From Novosphingopyxis iocasae (lineage in GTDB: Bacteria > Pseudomonadota > Alphaproteobacteria > Sphingomonadales > Sphingomonadaceae): 64,000 nt of DNA. This document shows positions 1 through 7,892 of the stretch, piece by piece; positions within the stretch are counted from its first letter, which is position 1; every line of letters starts with the position of its first letter. A program made the position numbers and the translations under genes. The stretch lies in contig NZ_CP060495.1 of assembly GCF_014334095.1 (NCBI RefSeq), positions 271,001-335,000 of the forward strand, read 5' to 3'. The notes beneath the pieces are model-generated. The model had not been told where the DNA came from, ran no database searches, and saw only the letters and a program-made list of their open reading frames with translations.

Positions 1-1361
1 CGCTCGGCGCCGATCACGATAACCGGCAGAGAACGGGCACGAGCGCTTTTCAGAAAGGAGAGGACTTGGGGCACCCGGAAGCCGATCTGGTCGACGAACA
101 TATAGATGGGCTGGCGGGTCAACTCATACAGTTCCGCAAGGACGTCAAAATGCAGCGCGCCGCCCTCTACGAGCCACAAGGTGATAGCCCCCGAAGCGGT
201 CGCGGCCTCGAACGCGGTTCTCTTCAGAGCAATCGTCTTCCCTGCACCCGCCGCACCACGAAGCATGATAAGCTTTGGTCCTGTAGGCTTCTCGTTTTCG
301 AGCAGCGCCTTAAACAGGAGGTCATCCTCGACCTTACGACGTACATCGTAGCGATTCAGGATGCCACCCCAACCGGTATCATAGCCTTGGAAGAACTGCT
401 CGGGCGATTGCTCCTCGGATGATATGTTCGCATGGATGTATCTGAGGTCCTTTGCGAATGCCCGTCTTAGGTTCTCGCTTTCCGGTTCATTGGTCTGAAA
501 GTGCTTTCGGACCGGAAGGTCGGCCGTCTGCGCGGAATGGGCGAGCTGCCTGAAAAGCGGCGGGATTTCATCCGAGAGCGCTTGCATGAACTCGCCGAAG
601 CGACATTTGATGATGCCGACGTTCTGCGTGCTCCAATAGTCTATATCGTAGTCCTCGGCATCCGGCGTCACCATAAACCATCGAGGGCGCTTATCGATTC
701 CGATGTCGTAAATCAGATTCCTGAGGTGCGGATCGTCTAGCCGATACCCGACGAAAATCAGGGTCGATTCATGAGCATAATCAGCCACTCTGCCGAACAA
801 CCGCGTGCGATTGGCCTTATATCTCGAATAGCTTTCCTTTGTCAGGATGGGCGGAATGTCGCGATCATGGATGTAGTCAAGACATCCGTGCAGTTTCAGG
901 TACGCCACAGGCCGCTCCGTTTCCTGCAGGCGCGCCTCGACTGGTTCATCATCCTTAACGAACCTTACGGGATTCTGCCGTGGAGCCTTTACATCGGCAT
1001 AGGCGTGTTCGATCAAAAGGTCGTAGTTGGTAGTCGCGATCATCCGCCAATTGAAGTCCGCGAGAGCTCGATGCGCATCGCCTGGCTCGAACGGCGCAAG
1101 GATTTTCCGGACCTCCTCAAACACCAGTGATTGCCCGGCACCGTTGCGGATCGCCATCTCAGCGACGGTCATTAAGTCTCTGTTGGGTATCGGCTTGCCG
1201 AAAAATTGCTGCGCCAGAGCGTCACGCAGTTGGTCTGCGTTGGGTGGCCTAGCTCCGTGCGAATCGGTCGCCTCCTTGGAAGCTCCCGCTCCCAAGAAGG
1301 GAATGACGCGAGACCCCTTTACGGCTTCGATAAGTGGCAGCGGCAATTCAATTTTGGACAT
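1..1361 (-). CDS. SIR2-like / STAND-type NTPase, probable anti-phage defence protein (3' end beyond window)
   Basis: I translated this gene by hand on the minus strand. The frame is open from an ATG at 1361 to the left edge (453 codons plus two bases), so the C-terminus is missing. Residues 1-225 look like a SIR2-type NAD-binding domain: FLGAGAS at 22-28, TTNYD at 110-114 with the expected catalytic Asn, KLHG at 156-159 with the expected catalytic His, and FVGYRLDDPHL at 203-213. A P-loop, GAAGAGKT, follows at 369-376, and a Walker B-like strand, IYMFVDQ, has its Asp at 424. A SIR2-like effector joined to a STAND-type ATPase is the plan of known defence proteins (Avs5-like, DSR-like) that deplete NAD on phage sensing. 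The sensor part would be the missing C-terminus. An in-frame stop lies at 1482-1484 and no other ATG or GTG lies between. No clear Shine-Dalgarno is seen. G+C is near 52% in two lines counted, below the neighbours. The domain calls are firm; the defence role is inferred. Confidence 0.85.
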   Translation of the reverse strand, partial: MSKIELPLPLIEAVKGSRVIPFLGAGASKEATDSHGARPPNADQLRDALAQQFFGKPIPNRDLMTVAEMAIRNGAGQSLVFEEVRKILAPFEPGDAHRALADFNWRMIATTNYDLLIEHAYADVKAPRQNPVRFVKDDEPVEARLQETERPVAYLKLHGCLDYIHDRDIPPILTKESYSRYKANRTRLFGRVADYAHESTLIFVGYRLDDPHLRNLIYDIGIDKRPRWFMVTPDAEDYDIDYWSTQNVGIIKCRFGEFMQALSDEIPPLFRQLAHSAQTADLPVRKHFQTNEPESENLRRAFAKDLRYIHANISSEEQSPEQFFQGYDTGWGGILNRYDVRRKVEDDLLFKALLENEKPTGPKLIMLRGAAGAGKTIALKRTAFEAATASGAITLWLVEGGALHFDVLAELYELTRQPIYMFVDQIGFRVPQVLSFLKSARARSLPVIVIGAE

Positions 1362-1624
1362 CTTGAGGACGATGGCACGCTGAGGGTCAGATGGGCAAGA
1401 AAACTTATTATTGCCTGGCAGCGAATATTGGGACGTTGGCGCTTCGTCAAAGTTCCCGCCATCGAACGATACGGTCCGACATCAACGCACGGCCATCGAA
1501 GGACTGGCAGCTTTTGAGGCGGGCGGCCCCCAGCGTGGATGACTGGAATTAGGGCGCAAAGCGGTCTGACGATTTAGACGTCCGCCCTCTTCCAATGTAG
1601 GAACAAAGGTGAAACAAGCGGGGC

Positions 1625-2221
1625 ATGTCCCGTACGCCGCGCCGTCATCGTCTGCCGCATGCCGCCGCCCGCTCGCGCTCTTTGGGGGAGCGGGAAGCGG
1701 TGGTGGCGGCGCCGATCGCGTTCGATCCGGTGCCGATGGTGCGGCGGCGGGCGGGGGGTTGGTCGGCGGAACGGCAGCGTGCGTTCATCGCGGCGTTGCA
1801 GCGCGGGGCGAGTGTGACGCTGGCGGCGCGGTCCGTCGGGCTGTCGCGGCAATCGGCGCTGGCGCTGCGTTCGCGCCCCGGTGGAGAGGGGTTTGCCGAG
1901 GCCTGGGATGTGGCGATCGCCATGGCGCGCGGCGATGCGGAGGAGATTTTGCGCGACATCGCCGTGCACGGGCACCGCGTGCCGCTGGTCCATCGTGGGC
2001 GCAAGCTGGGGGAAATGCGGCGGTTTGATACGCGGCTGCTGCTGCGCTTGCTTGCGGCGTCGGATCGGGTGGCGGATCGCTCTGTGGATCGGGCGGCGGC
2101 GGCGTCTGCCGCTGCGGCTCCGGCGCTGGTTGGCCCGGACGGCAGCGAGGCGCTGAGCGCGTGGGAGCTCGGCATGTTGCGAACGGTTTTGCGCAAAAGC
2201 CGCGCGGGGCGACAAGCGTGA
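1625..2221 (+). CDS. helix-turn-helix domain protein, sphingomonad type
   Basis: This 198-residue basic protein has a helix-turn-helix-like segment at residues 46-85 (GWSAERQRAFIAAL, then SVTLAARSVGLSRQSALAL). Small proteins of this kind, annotated as hypothetical or HTH proteins, recur in sphingomonad genomes, where the segment resembles the DNA-binding part of transposase or AsnC-like HTHs. The remainder is rich in Ala and Arg, with no enzyme motif I recognise. The start at 1625 is the only ATG near the beginning of the frame; an AAAGGTG about 13 bases upstream is a poor ribosome site. The gene stands alone, divergent from the SIR2-like gene and convergent with the response regulator. It may be a regulator, but its target is unknown. 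Confidence 0.7.
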   Translation: MSRTPRRHRLPHAAARSRSLGEREAVVAAPIAFDPVPMVRRRAGGWSAERQRAFIAALQRGASVTLAARSVGLSRQSALALRSRPGGEGFAEAWDVAIAMARGDAEEILRDIAVHGHRVPLVHRGRKLGEMRRFDTRLLLRLLAASDRVADRSVDRAAAASAAAAPALVGPDGSEALSAWELGMLRTVLRKSRAGRQA

Positions 2222-2284
2222 CAGCTTTGGAGGGATCGTTGGCCGCGCTCAGGCGGCGGCGTTGTCGATGCCCCCAAGCGGCTG

Positions 2285-3754
2285 TCAGGCCGCGGCGTTG
2301 TCGATGCCCAGATCGGCCAGCTTGCGGTAGAGCGTGGAGCGGCCGATGCCGAGGCGGCGGGCGACCTCCGTCATGCGTCCGCGATAGTGGCCGATGGCCA
2401 GGCGTATGACGTCCGCCTCGATCGCGTCGAGCGGGCGAAGGTTGCCGTCCGCCTCGTACAGCGTCACGCCGATGCCGTCGGCATGCTGGGTCGGCGGCGC
2501 GGTGGCGACGCCGCTGGCGCGCACCGCCTCGGCAATCAGCGGGAACTCGGCGGCGGTGAGCGCATCGCCCTCGCACAGCACAGAGGCGCGGAAGAGCACG
2601 TCCTGCAGCTGGCGCACATTGCCGGGCCAGTCATATGCCCGCAGCAGGGCCAGCGCCTCGTCGGTGATGCCGAGGCTTCGGAGGCCCGGCTGGGTGGCGA
2701 GTCGGGCGAGGAAATGGCGGGCCAGCGCGCTGAGGTCTCCGGTGCGTTCGCGCAAGGGCGGGATGGCGAGCTGGACCACGTTGATGCGGTAGAACAGGTC
2801 TTCCCGGAAGGTGCCGGCGGCCAGCATCGGCTCCAGCGGCTCGTCCGCGGCGGTGATGAGGCGCACGTCGATACGGTAGCTGTGCGGGCTGCCGAGCGGC
2901 TGGATCTCGTTGTCGGTGACGAGGCGAACGAGCCGCACCTGCGTGGCGCTGGGCAGCTTGTCGATCTCGTCGATGAAGATGGTGCCGCCGTCCGCCTGCT
3001 GGAGGAGGCCGACGCGCCGGTCGAACGCGCCGGTGAAAGCGTTCTTCTCATGCCCGAACAGCACCGAATCGAGCAGGTTCTCGGCAATCGATCCGCAGGA
3101 GACCTTGAGCAGCGGCTGCTTGGCGCGCGGGGAGGCGGCGTGGATCGCGTCGGCCAGCGTCTCTTTGCCCACGCCGCCTTCGCCCTCGATGAAGACCGGC
3201 ACGCGGCTGCGCGCGGCCTTGGCGGCGATGGCGAGCGCGGTGCGGAAGGCGGGGGCTGCGCCGATGATCTCCTCGAAGGCGAGTTCCTGCCCCAGTTTCT
3301 CGCTGAGCGGTTGCAGCTCGCCCGCTTGATTGGTGCTCTCCACCGCCTGATCGAGCGCGGTCATCAGCCGTTCGGGGGCGACGGGCTTGATCAGATAGTC
3401 GGACGCGCCCGCGCGCATGGCGGCGACGGCGCCCTCGGTGGAGCCTGAACTGGTGAGCAGCAGGATGGGTAGCGCGGGGCGTCGGGCCTTGAGTTCGGCG
3501 ATCAGCTCTGCGCTGTCGGAGCCGGGCGCCCATTGATCGAGCAGGATCGCGTCCAGCATCATGCCGTCCTGTGTGCCCAGCATGGCGATCGCGGTCTCCG
3601 AATCGGGCGCGAACACGGTGCGCCATCCGGCACGCGACGCGATCGCGGCAACGAGGCGGCGCTGCGCCGGTTCGTCGTCCACAAGCATGAGCAGGCGCAC
3701 GCGCCCCTCCTCGATGGCCTCGAAAGCCCTGTGCTGGTCCACACCCATAACCAA
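2285..3754 (-). CDS. NtrC-family response regulator with sigma54-activator AAA+ domain and Fis-type HTH
   Basis: This 489-residue protein has the three NtrC domains. The receiver (about 19-135) has VDDE at 25-28, the likely phosphorylated Asp at 73 (LLD) and Lys123 (LIKP). The AAA+ domain (about 160-390) has Walker A GEGGVGKET at 191-199 and Walker B TIFIDEID at 258-265. A Fis-like helix-turn-helix ends the protein (about 440-485, RLGIGRSTLYRKL). Such proteins use ATP to open sigma54 promoters. The loop that contacts sigma54, normally GAFTGA, reads NAFTGA at 238-243, so the first Gly is Asn. The exact start is uncertain because several in-frame Met or Val codons precede the receiver. No histidine kinase gene is adjacent, so the signal is unknown. 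Confidence 0.9.
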   Translation of the reverse strand: MVMGVDQHRAFEAIEEGRVRLLMLVDDEPAQRRLVAAIASRAGWRTVFAPDSETAIAMLGTQDGMMLDAILLDQWAPGSDSAELIAELKARRPALPILLLTSSGSTEGAVAAMRAGASDYLIKPVAPERLMTALDQAVESTNQAGELQPLSEKLGQELAFEEIIGAAPAFRTALAIAAKAARSRVPVFIEGEGGVGKETLADAIHAASPRAKQPLLKVSCGSIAENLLDSVLFGHEKNAFTGAFDRRVGLLQQADGGTIFIDEIDKLPSATQVRLVRLVTDNEIQPLGSPHSYRIDVRLITAADEPLEPMLAAGTFREDLFYRINVVQLAIPPLRERTGDLSALARHFLARLATQPGLRSLGITDEALALLRAYDWPGNVRQLQDVLFRASVLCEGDALTAAEFPLIAEAVRASGVATAPPTQHADGIGVTLYEADGNLRPLDAIEADVIRLAIGHYRGRMTEVARRLGIGRSTLYRKLADLGIDNAAA

Positions 3755-3887
3755 GGCTGGTAGAGCAAAGCGGTAAAGGCCCGATTAAGCAGGACCGGGA
3801 GGGATCGAAATGCAAGGGTGCTTGAGCCTTGCGGCGCTTCGCCCTAGGGAGGAAGAAACGCAACACCCCAGATCAAGAGGGCATATA

Positions 3888-4025
3888 ATGGCTGGTGGCA
3901 CCGAACATCCCAAGGTCGATATCAACAAGGCGTCGGAGAGCTATTCACGCTTCATCGGCATGACGAAGGTCGCCATGGCCGTTGTAGCCGTCGTCGTCGT
4001 CATCGTCATTCTGCTGATCAGCTGA
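3888..4025 (+). CDS. aa3-type cytochrome c oxidase subunit IV, 45 residues
   Basis: A 45-residue protein has a short hydrophilic N-terminus (MAGGTEHPKVDINKA) and one membrane helix at about 24-44 made mostly of Val, Ile and Ala. This is the pattern of the bacterial aa3 oxidase subunit IV family, a single-span accessory subunit of cytochrome c oxidase. In sphingomonads this gene is typically found directly upstream of pntAA, as here, with a 9-base gap. I chose the ATG at 3888 over the longer open frame because family members begin this way and the upstream part looks non-coding. Both neighbours are respiratory-membrane or NAD(P)H genes, but the oxidase itself is not in this window. Confidence 0.8.
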   Translation: MAGGTEHPKVDINKASESYSRFIGMTKVAMAVVAVVVVIVILLIS

Positions 4026-4034
4026 GGCGAGGGC

Positions 4035-5171
4035 ATGGGCTTCAAGATCGCCGTTCTGAAGGAAACCGCAAGCGGAGAACGGCGGGTCGCCGCCGTGCCG
4101 GAGACGGTCAAGAAGCTCTCAGCGCTGGGCGCCACCGTTGCGGTGGAACAGGGCGCGGGTGCGGGAGCGACGGTGAGCGATGAAGCCTATCGCGAAGCCG
4201 GGGCGGAAGTCGGCGATCGCGCCGCCGTCCTGAAGGACGCCGATCTGGTGTTTGCGGTGCAGGGGCCTGATGCCGCCGATCTGGCGGGCGCAAAAGACGG
4301 CGTGATGCTGGCCGCCGCACTCGATCCGTTCGGCAATCGCGATCGGATCGATGGTTATGCGAGCGCCGGTATCGATGCGCTGGCGATGGAGTTCATGCCG
4401 CGCATCACGCGCGCGCAGTCGATGGATATCCTGTCCTCTCAGTCGAACCTCAACGGCTACAAGGCGGTGCTGGATGCCGCGCATCATTATGGCCGCGCTT
4501 TTCCAATGATGATGACGGCAGCGGGCACGGTTTCTGCCGCGCGGGTTTTCGTGATGGGGGTCGGCGTTGCCGGACTGCAGGCGATTGCAACGGCCAAGCG
4601 TCTGGGCGCGCAGGTCAGCGCCACCGATGTGCGCTCGGCCACCAAAGAGCAGATCAAGTCGCTCGGTGCCAAGCCGATCTTCGTCGAATCGGTGGAGGGG
4701 ATCGAGGGAGAAGGCTCCGGCGGCTACGCGACCGAGATGTCCGAGGAATATAAGAAGGCGCAGGCCGAACTTGTTTCCGATCACATCGCTAAGCAGGATA
4801 TTGTTATCACCACCGCGCTCATACCGGGCCGCGCAGCGCCGCGCCTTATTAATGATGCGCAGATCGCAAGCATGCGAGCCGGCAGCGTGATCGTGGACCT
4901 TGCCGCAGAGCAGGGCGGCAATGTGGAAGGCGCGGTTGCCGGAGAGGCGGTGGAGCGTCACGGCGTCACCATTCTGGGCGCCAAAGACATGGCGTCGACG
5001 ATGGCGGCAGATACTTCCGCATTGTTCGCACGCAATCTCTACAATTTCGTCAACGCCTTCTGGGCGGACGATACGGACGCACCCGTTTTCCCAGACGATG
5101 ATGAACTGGTGAAGGGTGTGCGCGTTACCAAAGACGGCAAGGTTGTTAGCGAGCGACTACTCGCTGACTGA
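4035..5171 (+). CDS. pntAA: proton-translocating NAD(P) transhydrogenase, subunit alpha part 1
   Basis: This 378-residue protein is domain I of the transhydrogenase, the peripheral NAD(H)-binding part. The complex passes hydride from NADH to NADP+ while protons re-enter the cell. The N-terminus (GFKIAVLKE) and RVAAVPETV match the AlaDH/PNT N-terminal domain, and GVGVAGLQAIATAKRLGA (about residues 175-192) is the Rossmann dinucleotide fold. The length fits the split form of the alpha subunit found in alphaproteobacteria. The start has a GAGGCGAGGG ribosome site. The membrane genes pntAB and pntB follow only after a fasciclin gene and a terminator about 0.95 kb downstream, so co-transcription is not assured. 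Confidence 0.95.
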   Translation: MGFKIAVLKETASGERRVAAVPETVKKLSALGATVAVEQGAGAGATVSDEAYREAGAEVGDRAAVLKDADLVFAVQGPDAADLAGAKDGVMLAAALDPFGNRDRIDGYASAGIDALAMEFMPRITRAQSMDILSSQSNLNGYKAVLDAAHHYGRAFPMMMTAAGTVSAARVFVMGVGVAGLQAIATAKRLGAQVSATDVRSATKEQIKSLGAKPIFVESVEGIEGEGSGGYATEMSEEYKKAQAELVSDHIAKQDIVITTALIPGRAAPRLINDAQIASMRAGSVIVDLAAEQGGNVEGAVAGEAVERHGVTILGAKDMASTMAADTSALFARNLYNFVNAFWADDTDAPVFPDDDELVKGVRVTKDGKVVSERLLAD

Positions 5172-5221
5172 ATGCGGGCCCATCTAGCTGTTACGTCGCG
5201 GCTAGGTAATTGATGCGGACC

Positions 5222-5237
5222 GAAAATATTTATTTTC
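5222..5237. repeat. AT-rich perfect palindrome upstream of the fasciclin gene
   Basis: GAAAAT, a four-base ATTT spacer and ATTTTC form a perfect 6-bp inverted repeat in a strikingly AT-rich patch of otherwise G+C-rich DNA. It lies 72 bases before the fasciclin start and 50 bases after pntAA. It could be an operator or a promoter element, but I recognise no binding site. The same gap shows no other structure. Confidence 0.3.
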
Positions 5238-5309
5238 AGCGGAGCCGTGCGGGGGTGGAGCGGCGTTATCCTGAGCGAGACTGAAACCAAAATCGCTCAG
5301 GAGATACTG

Positions 5310-5909
5310 ATGAAAAAGACCATGGTTATTGCCGCAGCCGCACTCGCCGCCTCCCTCGCCGGTTGCCAGAATATGGGCATGATGGACGACGGCATGTCGA
5401 CCACCGCCAGCGCGAGCGCCAACAGCACCGTGATGGTGGGCGGCGCTGCGATGTATCCCACCCGCAACATCATTCAGAACGCGGTCAACAGCAACGAGCA
5501 CACCACGCTTGTCGCGGCTGTAAAAGCTGCCGGCCTTGTCGATACCCTGTCCGGCCCTGGTCCGTTCACGGTCTTCGCGCCGACCAACGCCGCATTTGAT
5601 GCGCTTCCCGCCGGTACGGTGGATAACCTCCTGATGCCTTCGAACAAGGCGAAGCTACAGAAGGTGCTTACCTATCATGTGGTGCCAGGTCGCATTACCG
5701 CAGCCGATATTGCCGCAAAGATCCGCGCAGGCGGCGGCACCGCCACCTATACGACCGTCGAGGGTGAGCCGCTCACCTTCCGCATGAACGGCAACGAAAT
5801 TGTCGCGACCGGTGTGGGCGGCGGAACAGCGACCGTCACGCAGCCCGACGTGATGCAGTCTAACGGCGTGATCCACGTTGTGAACGGCGTGGTACTCCCG
5901 CGCATGTAA
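5310..5909 (+). CDS. fasciclin (FAS1) domain lipoprotein
   Basis: This is a 199-residue envelope protein. A lipoprotein signal peptide with lipobox LAGC puts the lipidated Cys at about residue 20. A low-complexity Ser/Thr/Ala spacer follows, then one FAS1 domain with the conserved TLVAAVKAAGLVDTL, GPFTVFAPTNAAFDALP, LTYHVVPG and NGVIHVVNGVVLP. FAS1 domains mediate adhesion or polysaccharide and matrix contacts in bacterial envelopes; the ligand here is unknown. I took the ATG at 5310, preceded by an AGGAG site, not the longer upstream frame, because it starts the signal peptide. The gene sits between pntAA and pntAB and ends in its own terminator, so it looks like an inserted independent unit. 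Confidence 0.9.
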   Translation: MKKTMVIAAAALAASLAGCQNMGMMDDGMSTTASASANSTVMVGGAAMYPTRNIIQNAVNSNEHTTLVAAVKAAGLVDTLSGPGPFTVFAPTNAAFDALPAGTVDNLLMPSNKAKLQKVLTYHVVPGRITAADIAAKIRAGGGTATYTTVEGEPLTFRMNGNEIVATGVGGGTATVTQPDVMQSNGVIHVVNGVVLPRM

Positions 5910-5950
5910 TTCCTTTTCCTTCGGGCGGTTGCCCCATCCCGCCCGCTGGT

Positions 5951-5987
5951 GAGCGCCTGGTCCATAGTGGATCGGGCGCTCTTTTTT
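5951..5987 (+). terminator. Rho-independent terminator after the fasciclin gene
   Basis: GAGCGCCTGGTCC and GGATCGGGCGCTC pair over 13 positions with two G-U pairs and a five-base loop (ATAGT), followed at once by six T. It lies about 40 bases after the fasciclin stop and 130 bases before pntAB. Confidence 0.85.
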
Positions 5988-6116
5988 ATGAGCATGGTTC
6001 AGCCCGTTACGGGGGGTGCGTGGGGGGGAGCTGGCGGCCACGCCGACACATGCCGCTCGACAGCGCTGGCGCGCTTTGCAACAAGGCATGAAGGGAAAGC
6101 ATTCAGCGGGGCAGTC

Positions 6117-6401
6117 ATGGATTTTATTTCAATCCTCTCAATCTTCATATTAGCCTGTTTCGTAGGCTATTATGTCGTCTGGTCGGTTACGCCTGCACTG
6201 CATACGCCGCTCATGGCGGTGACGAATGCGATCTCCTCGGTCATTATCGTCGGCGCGCTCATCGCGAGCGCGGCCGCCGCGGTTCCGGGCGCGAAGTGGC
6301 TGGGCCTGGCCGCCGTCGTTCTCGCTAGCATCAATATCTTCGGCGGGTTTGCGGTTACCGAGCGTATGCTCGCCATGTACAAGAAGAAGGAGCGCAAATA
6401 A
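6117..6401 (+). CDS. pntAB: NAD(P) transhydrogenase, subunit alpha part 2
   Basis: A 94-residue membrane protein with three to four hydrophobic segments (FILACFVGYYVVW, SSVIIVGALIASAAAAV, WLGLAAVVLASINIFGGFAVT) and a basic tail KKKERK. This is the small membrane part of the split alpha subunit, contributing helices to the proton channel. The conserved TPLMAVTNAISSVIIVGAL segment is typical of the family. The ATG at 6117 was chosen over a longer upstream frame, which would run back into the fasciclin terminator. Its stop overlaps the pntB start by one base, so the two are surely translated together. Confidence 0.93.
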   Translation: MDFISILSIFILACFVGYYVVWSVTPALHTPLMAVTNAISSVIIVGALIASAAAAVPGAKWLGLAAVVLASINIFGGFAVTERMLAMYKKKERK

Positions 6402-7855
6402 TGAGCGCGCTTCTGGTTTCCGCATCCGCCGCGCATGGCTCCGTCAACCCATGGGTGGCGCTGGCCTATCTGGTCGCCGGGGTTTTCTTCATTCTGGCAC
6501 TGCGCGGGTTGAGCTCGCCGGTCAGTGCGCGGTCGGGCAATCGCTATGGCATGGCGGGCATGGCCATCGCTGTCGTCACGACGCTTGCGACCCATTTTAA
6601 CGCCGATATCTGGGAAATTGCGATCGCGATCGCGATCGGCGCGGTTATCGGCATCGTGACCGCGCGGCGGATCGCCATGACCGCGATGCCGCAGCTCGTG
6701 GCCGCCTTCCATAGCTTGGTCGGCCTTGCCGCCGTGCTCGTTGCGGGCGCTGCGTTTCTGAATCCGGCCAGTTTCGGAATTATTGGCGCAGACGGCGCCA
6801 TTCTGTCCGTCAGCCGCATCGAAATGGCGCTGGGTGCGGCGATCGGCGCGATCACCTTCTCCGGCTCGGTTATAGCCTTCCTGAAGCTGAACGGCAATAT
6901 GTCCGGATCGCCGATCCTGCTACCTGCGCGGCACGTCATCAATTTGGGCGTGCTGATCGGCATCATTGTGCTCGTTGGCCTCTATGCAGCGGCACCCGGT
7001 ATGGGAGCGGGCGAGGGCTTCTATTTCCCCGTCATCGTCATCCTGGCGTTTGCCATCGGCTTCCTGCTGATCATCCCGATCGGCGGAGCGGACATGCCGG
7101 TCGTCGTTTCGATGCTGAACAGCTATTCCGGCTGGGCGGCCGCGGCGATGGGCTTCACGCTCGGCAACAGCGCGATGATCATCACCGGCGCGCTGGTTGG
7201 CTCCTCGGGCGCGATTCTCAGCTACATCATGTGCCGCGCGATGAACCGCAGCTTCATCAGCGTGATTGCGGGCGGGTTCGGTGCGGAAACCGGTGGAGAC
7301 AGCGGGGGCGGCGAAAAGATCGACCGGCCGTGGAAACGCGGCAGCGCGGACGACGCCGCCTTCCTGATGAAACAGGCCGAGAACGTCATCATCGTGCCCG
7401 GCTACGGCATGGCCGTCGCACAGGCCCAGCATTCGCTGCGCGAAATGGCGGACATGCTGAAGGCCGAGGGGGTGAATGTGAAATACGCGATCCATCCCGT
7501 CGCCGGCCGCATGCCGGGGCATATGAACGTGCTGCTCGCTGAAGCGAACGTGCCTTATGACGAGGTGTTCGAGCTGGAGGATATCAACAGCGAATTTAGC
7601 CAGGCCGATGTCGCTTTCGTGATCGGCGCGAACGACGTTACCAATCCGGCTGCGAAGACCGACAAGACCTCGCCCATCTACGGCATGCCCGTGCTCGATG
7701 TGGAAAAAGCGAAGACCGTCCTGTTCATCAAGCGATCGATGGGCGGCGTGGGCTATGCAGGGGTGGACAACGAAGTCTTCTATCGCGACAACACGATGAT
7801 GTTGCTCTCCGACGCGAAAAAAATGTGCGAGGAGATCGTGAAGGCGCTCGACTGA
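6401..7855 (+). CDS. pntB: NAD(P) transhydrogenase, subunit beta
   Basis: This 484-residue protein joins the membrane domain II (about 1-290, many hydrophobic helices) to the NADP(H)-binding domain III (about 305-484). Domain III carries VIIVPGYGMAVAQAQ, HPVAGRMPGHMNVLLAEA, GANDVTNPAA and KRSMGGVGYAGVDN, all diagnostic. With PntAA and PntAB it forms the proton-pumping complex that supplies NADPH. The length matches the usual 460-485. It overlaps pntAB by one base. The gene is intact, with no odd residues noticed. Confidence 0.97.
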   Translation: MSALLVSASAAHGSVNPWVALAYLVAGVFFILALRGLSSPVSARSGNRYGMAGMAIAVVTTLATHFNADIWEIAIAIAIGAVIGIVTARRIAMTAMPQLVAAFHSLVGLAAVLVAGAAFLNPASFGIIGADGAILSVSRIEMALGAAIGAITFSGSVIAFLKLNGNMSGSPILLPARHVINLGVLIGIIVLVGLYAAAPGMGAGEGFYFPVIVILAFAIGFLLIIPIGGADMPVVVSMLNSYSGWAAAAMGFTLGNSAMIITGALVGSSGAILSYIMCRAMNRSFISVIAGGFGAETGGDSGGGEKIDRPWKRGSADDAAFLMKQAENVIIVPGYGMAVAQAQHSLREMADMLKAEGVNVKYAIHPVAGRMPGHMNVLLAEANVPYDEVFELEDINSEFSQADVAFVIGANDVTNPAAKTDKTSPIYGMPVLDVEKAKTVLFIKRSMGGVGYAGVDNEVFYRDNTMMLLSDAKKMCEEIVKALD

Positions 7856-7892
7856 AGAAGCGGGCGTTCAGGGTTAGGATACACAGATCAGA

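Noticed and set aside
1574-2277. Long Arg/Ala/Pro-rich frames on the minus strand opposite the HTH gene
   Set aside because: High G+C makes antisense stop codons rare. The plus-strand frame has a recognisable HTH and balanced residues, while these frames do not.
2387-3448. A 353-codon plus-strand frame opposite the NtrC-like gene
   Set aside because: It has no family motif and mirrors the codon pattern of the well-supported response regulator on the other strand.
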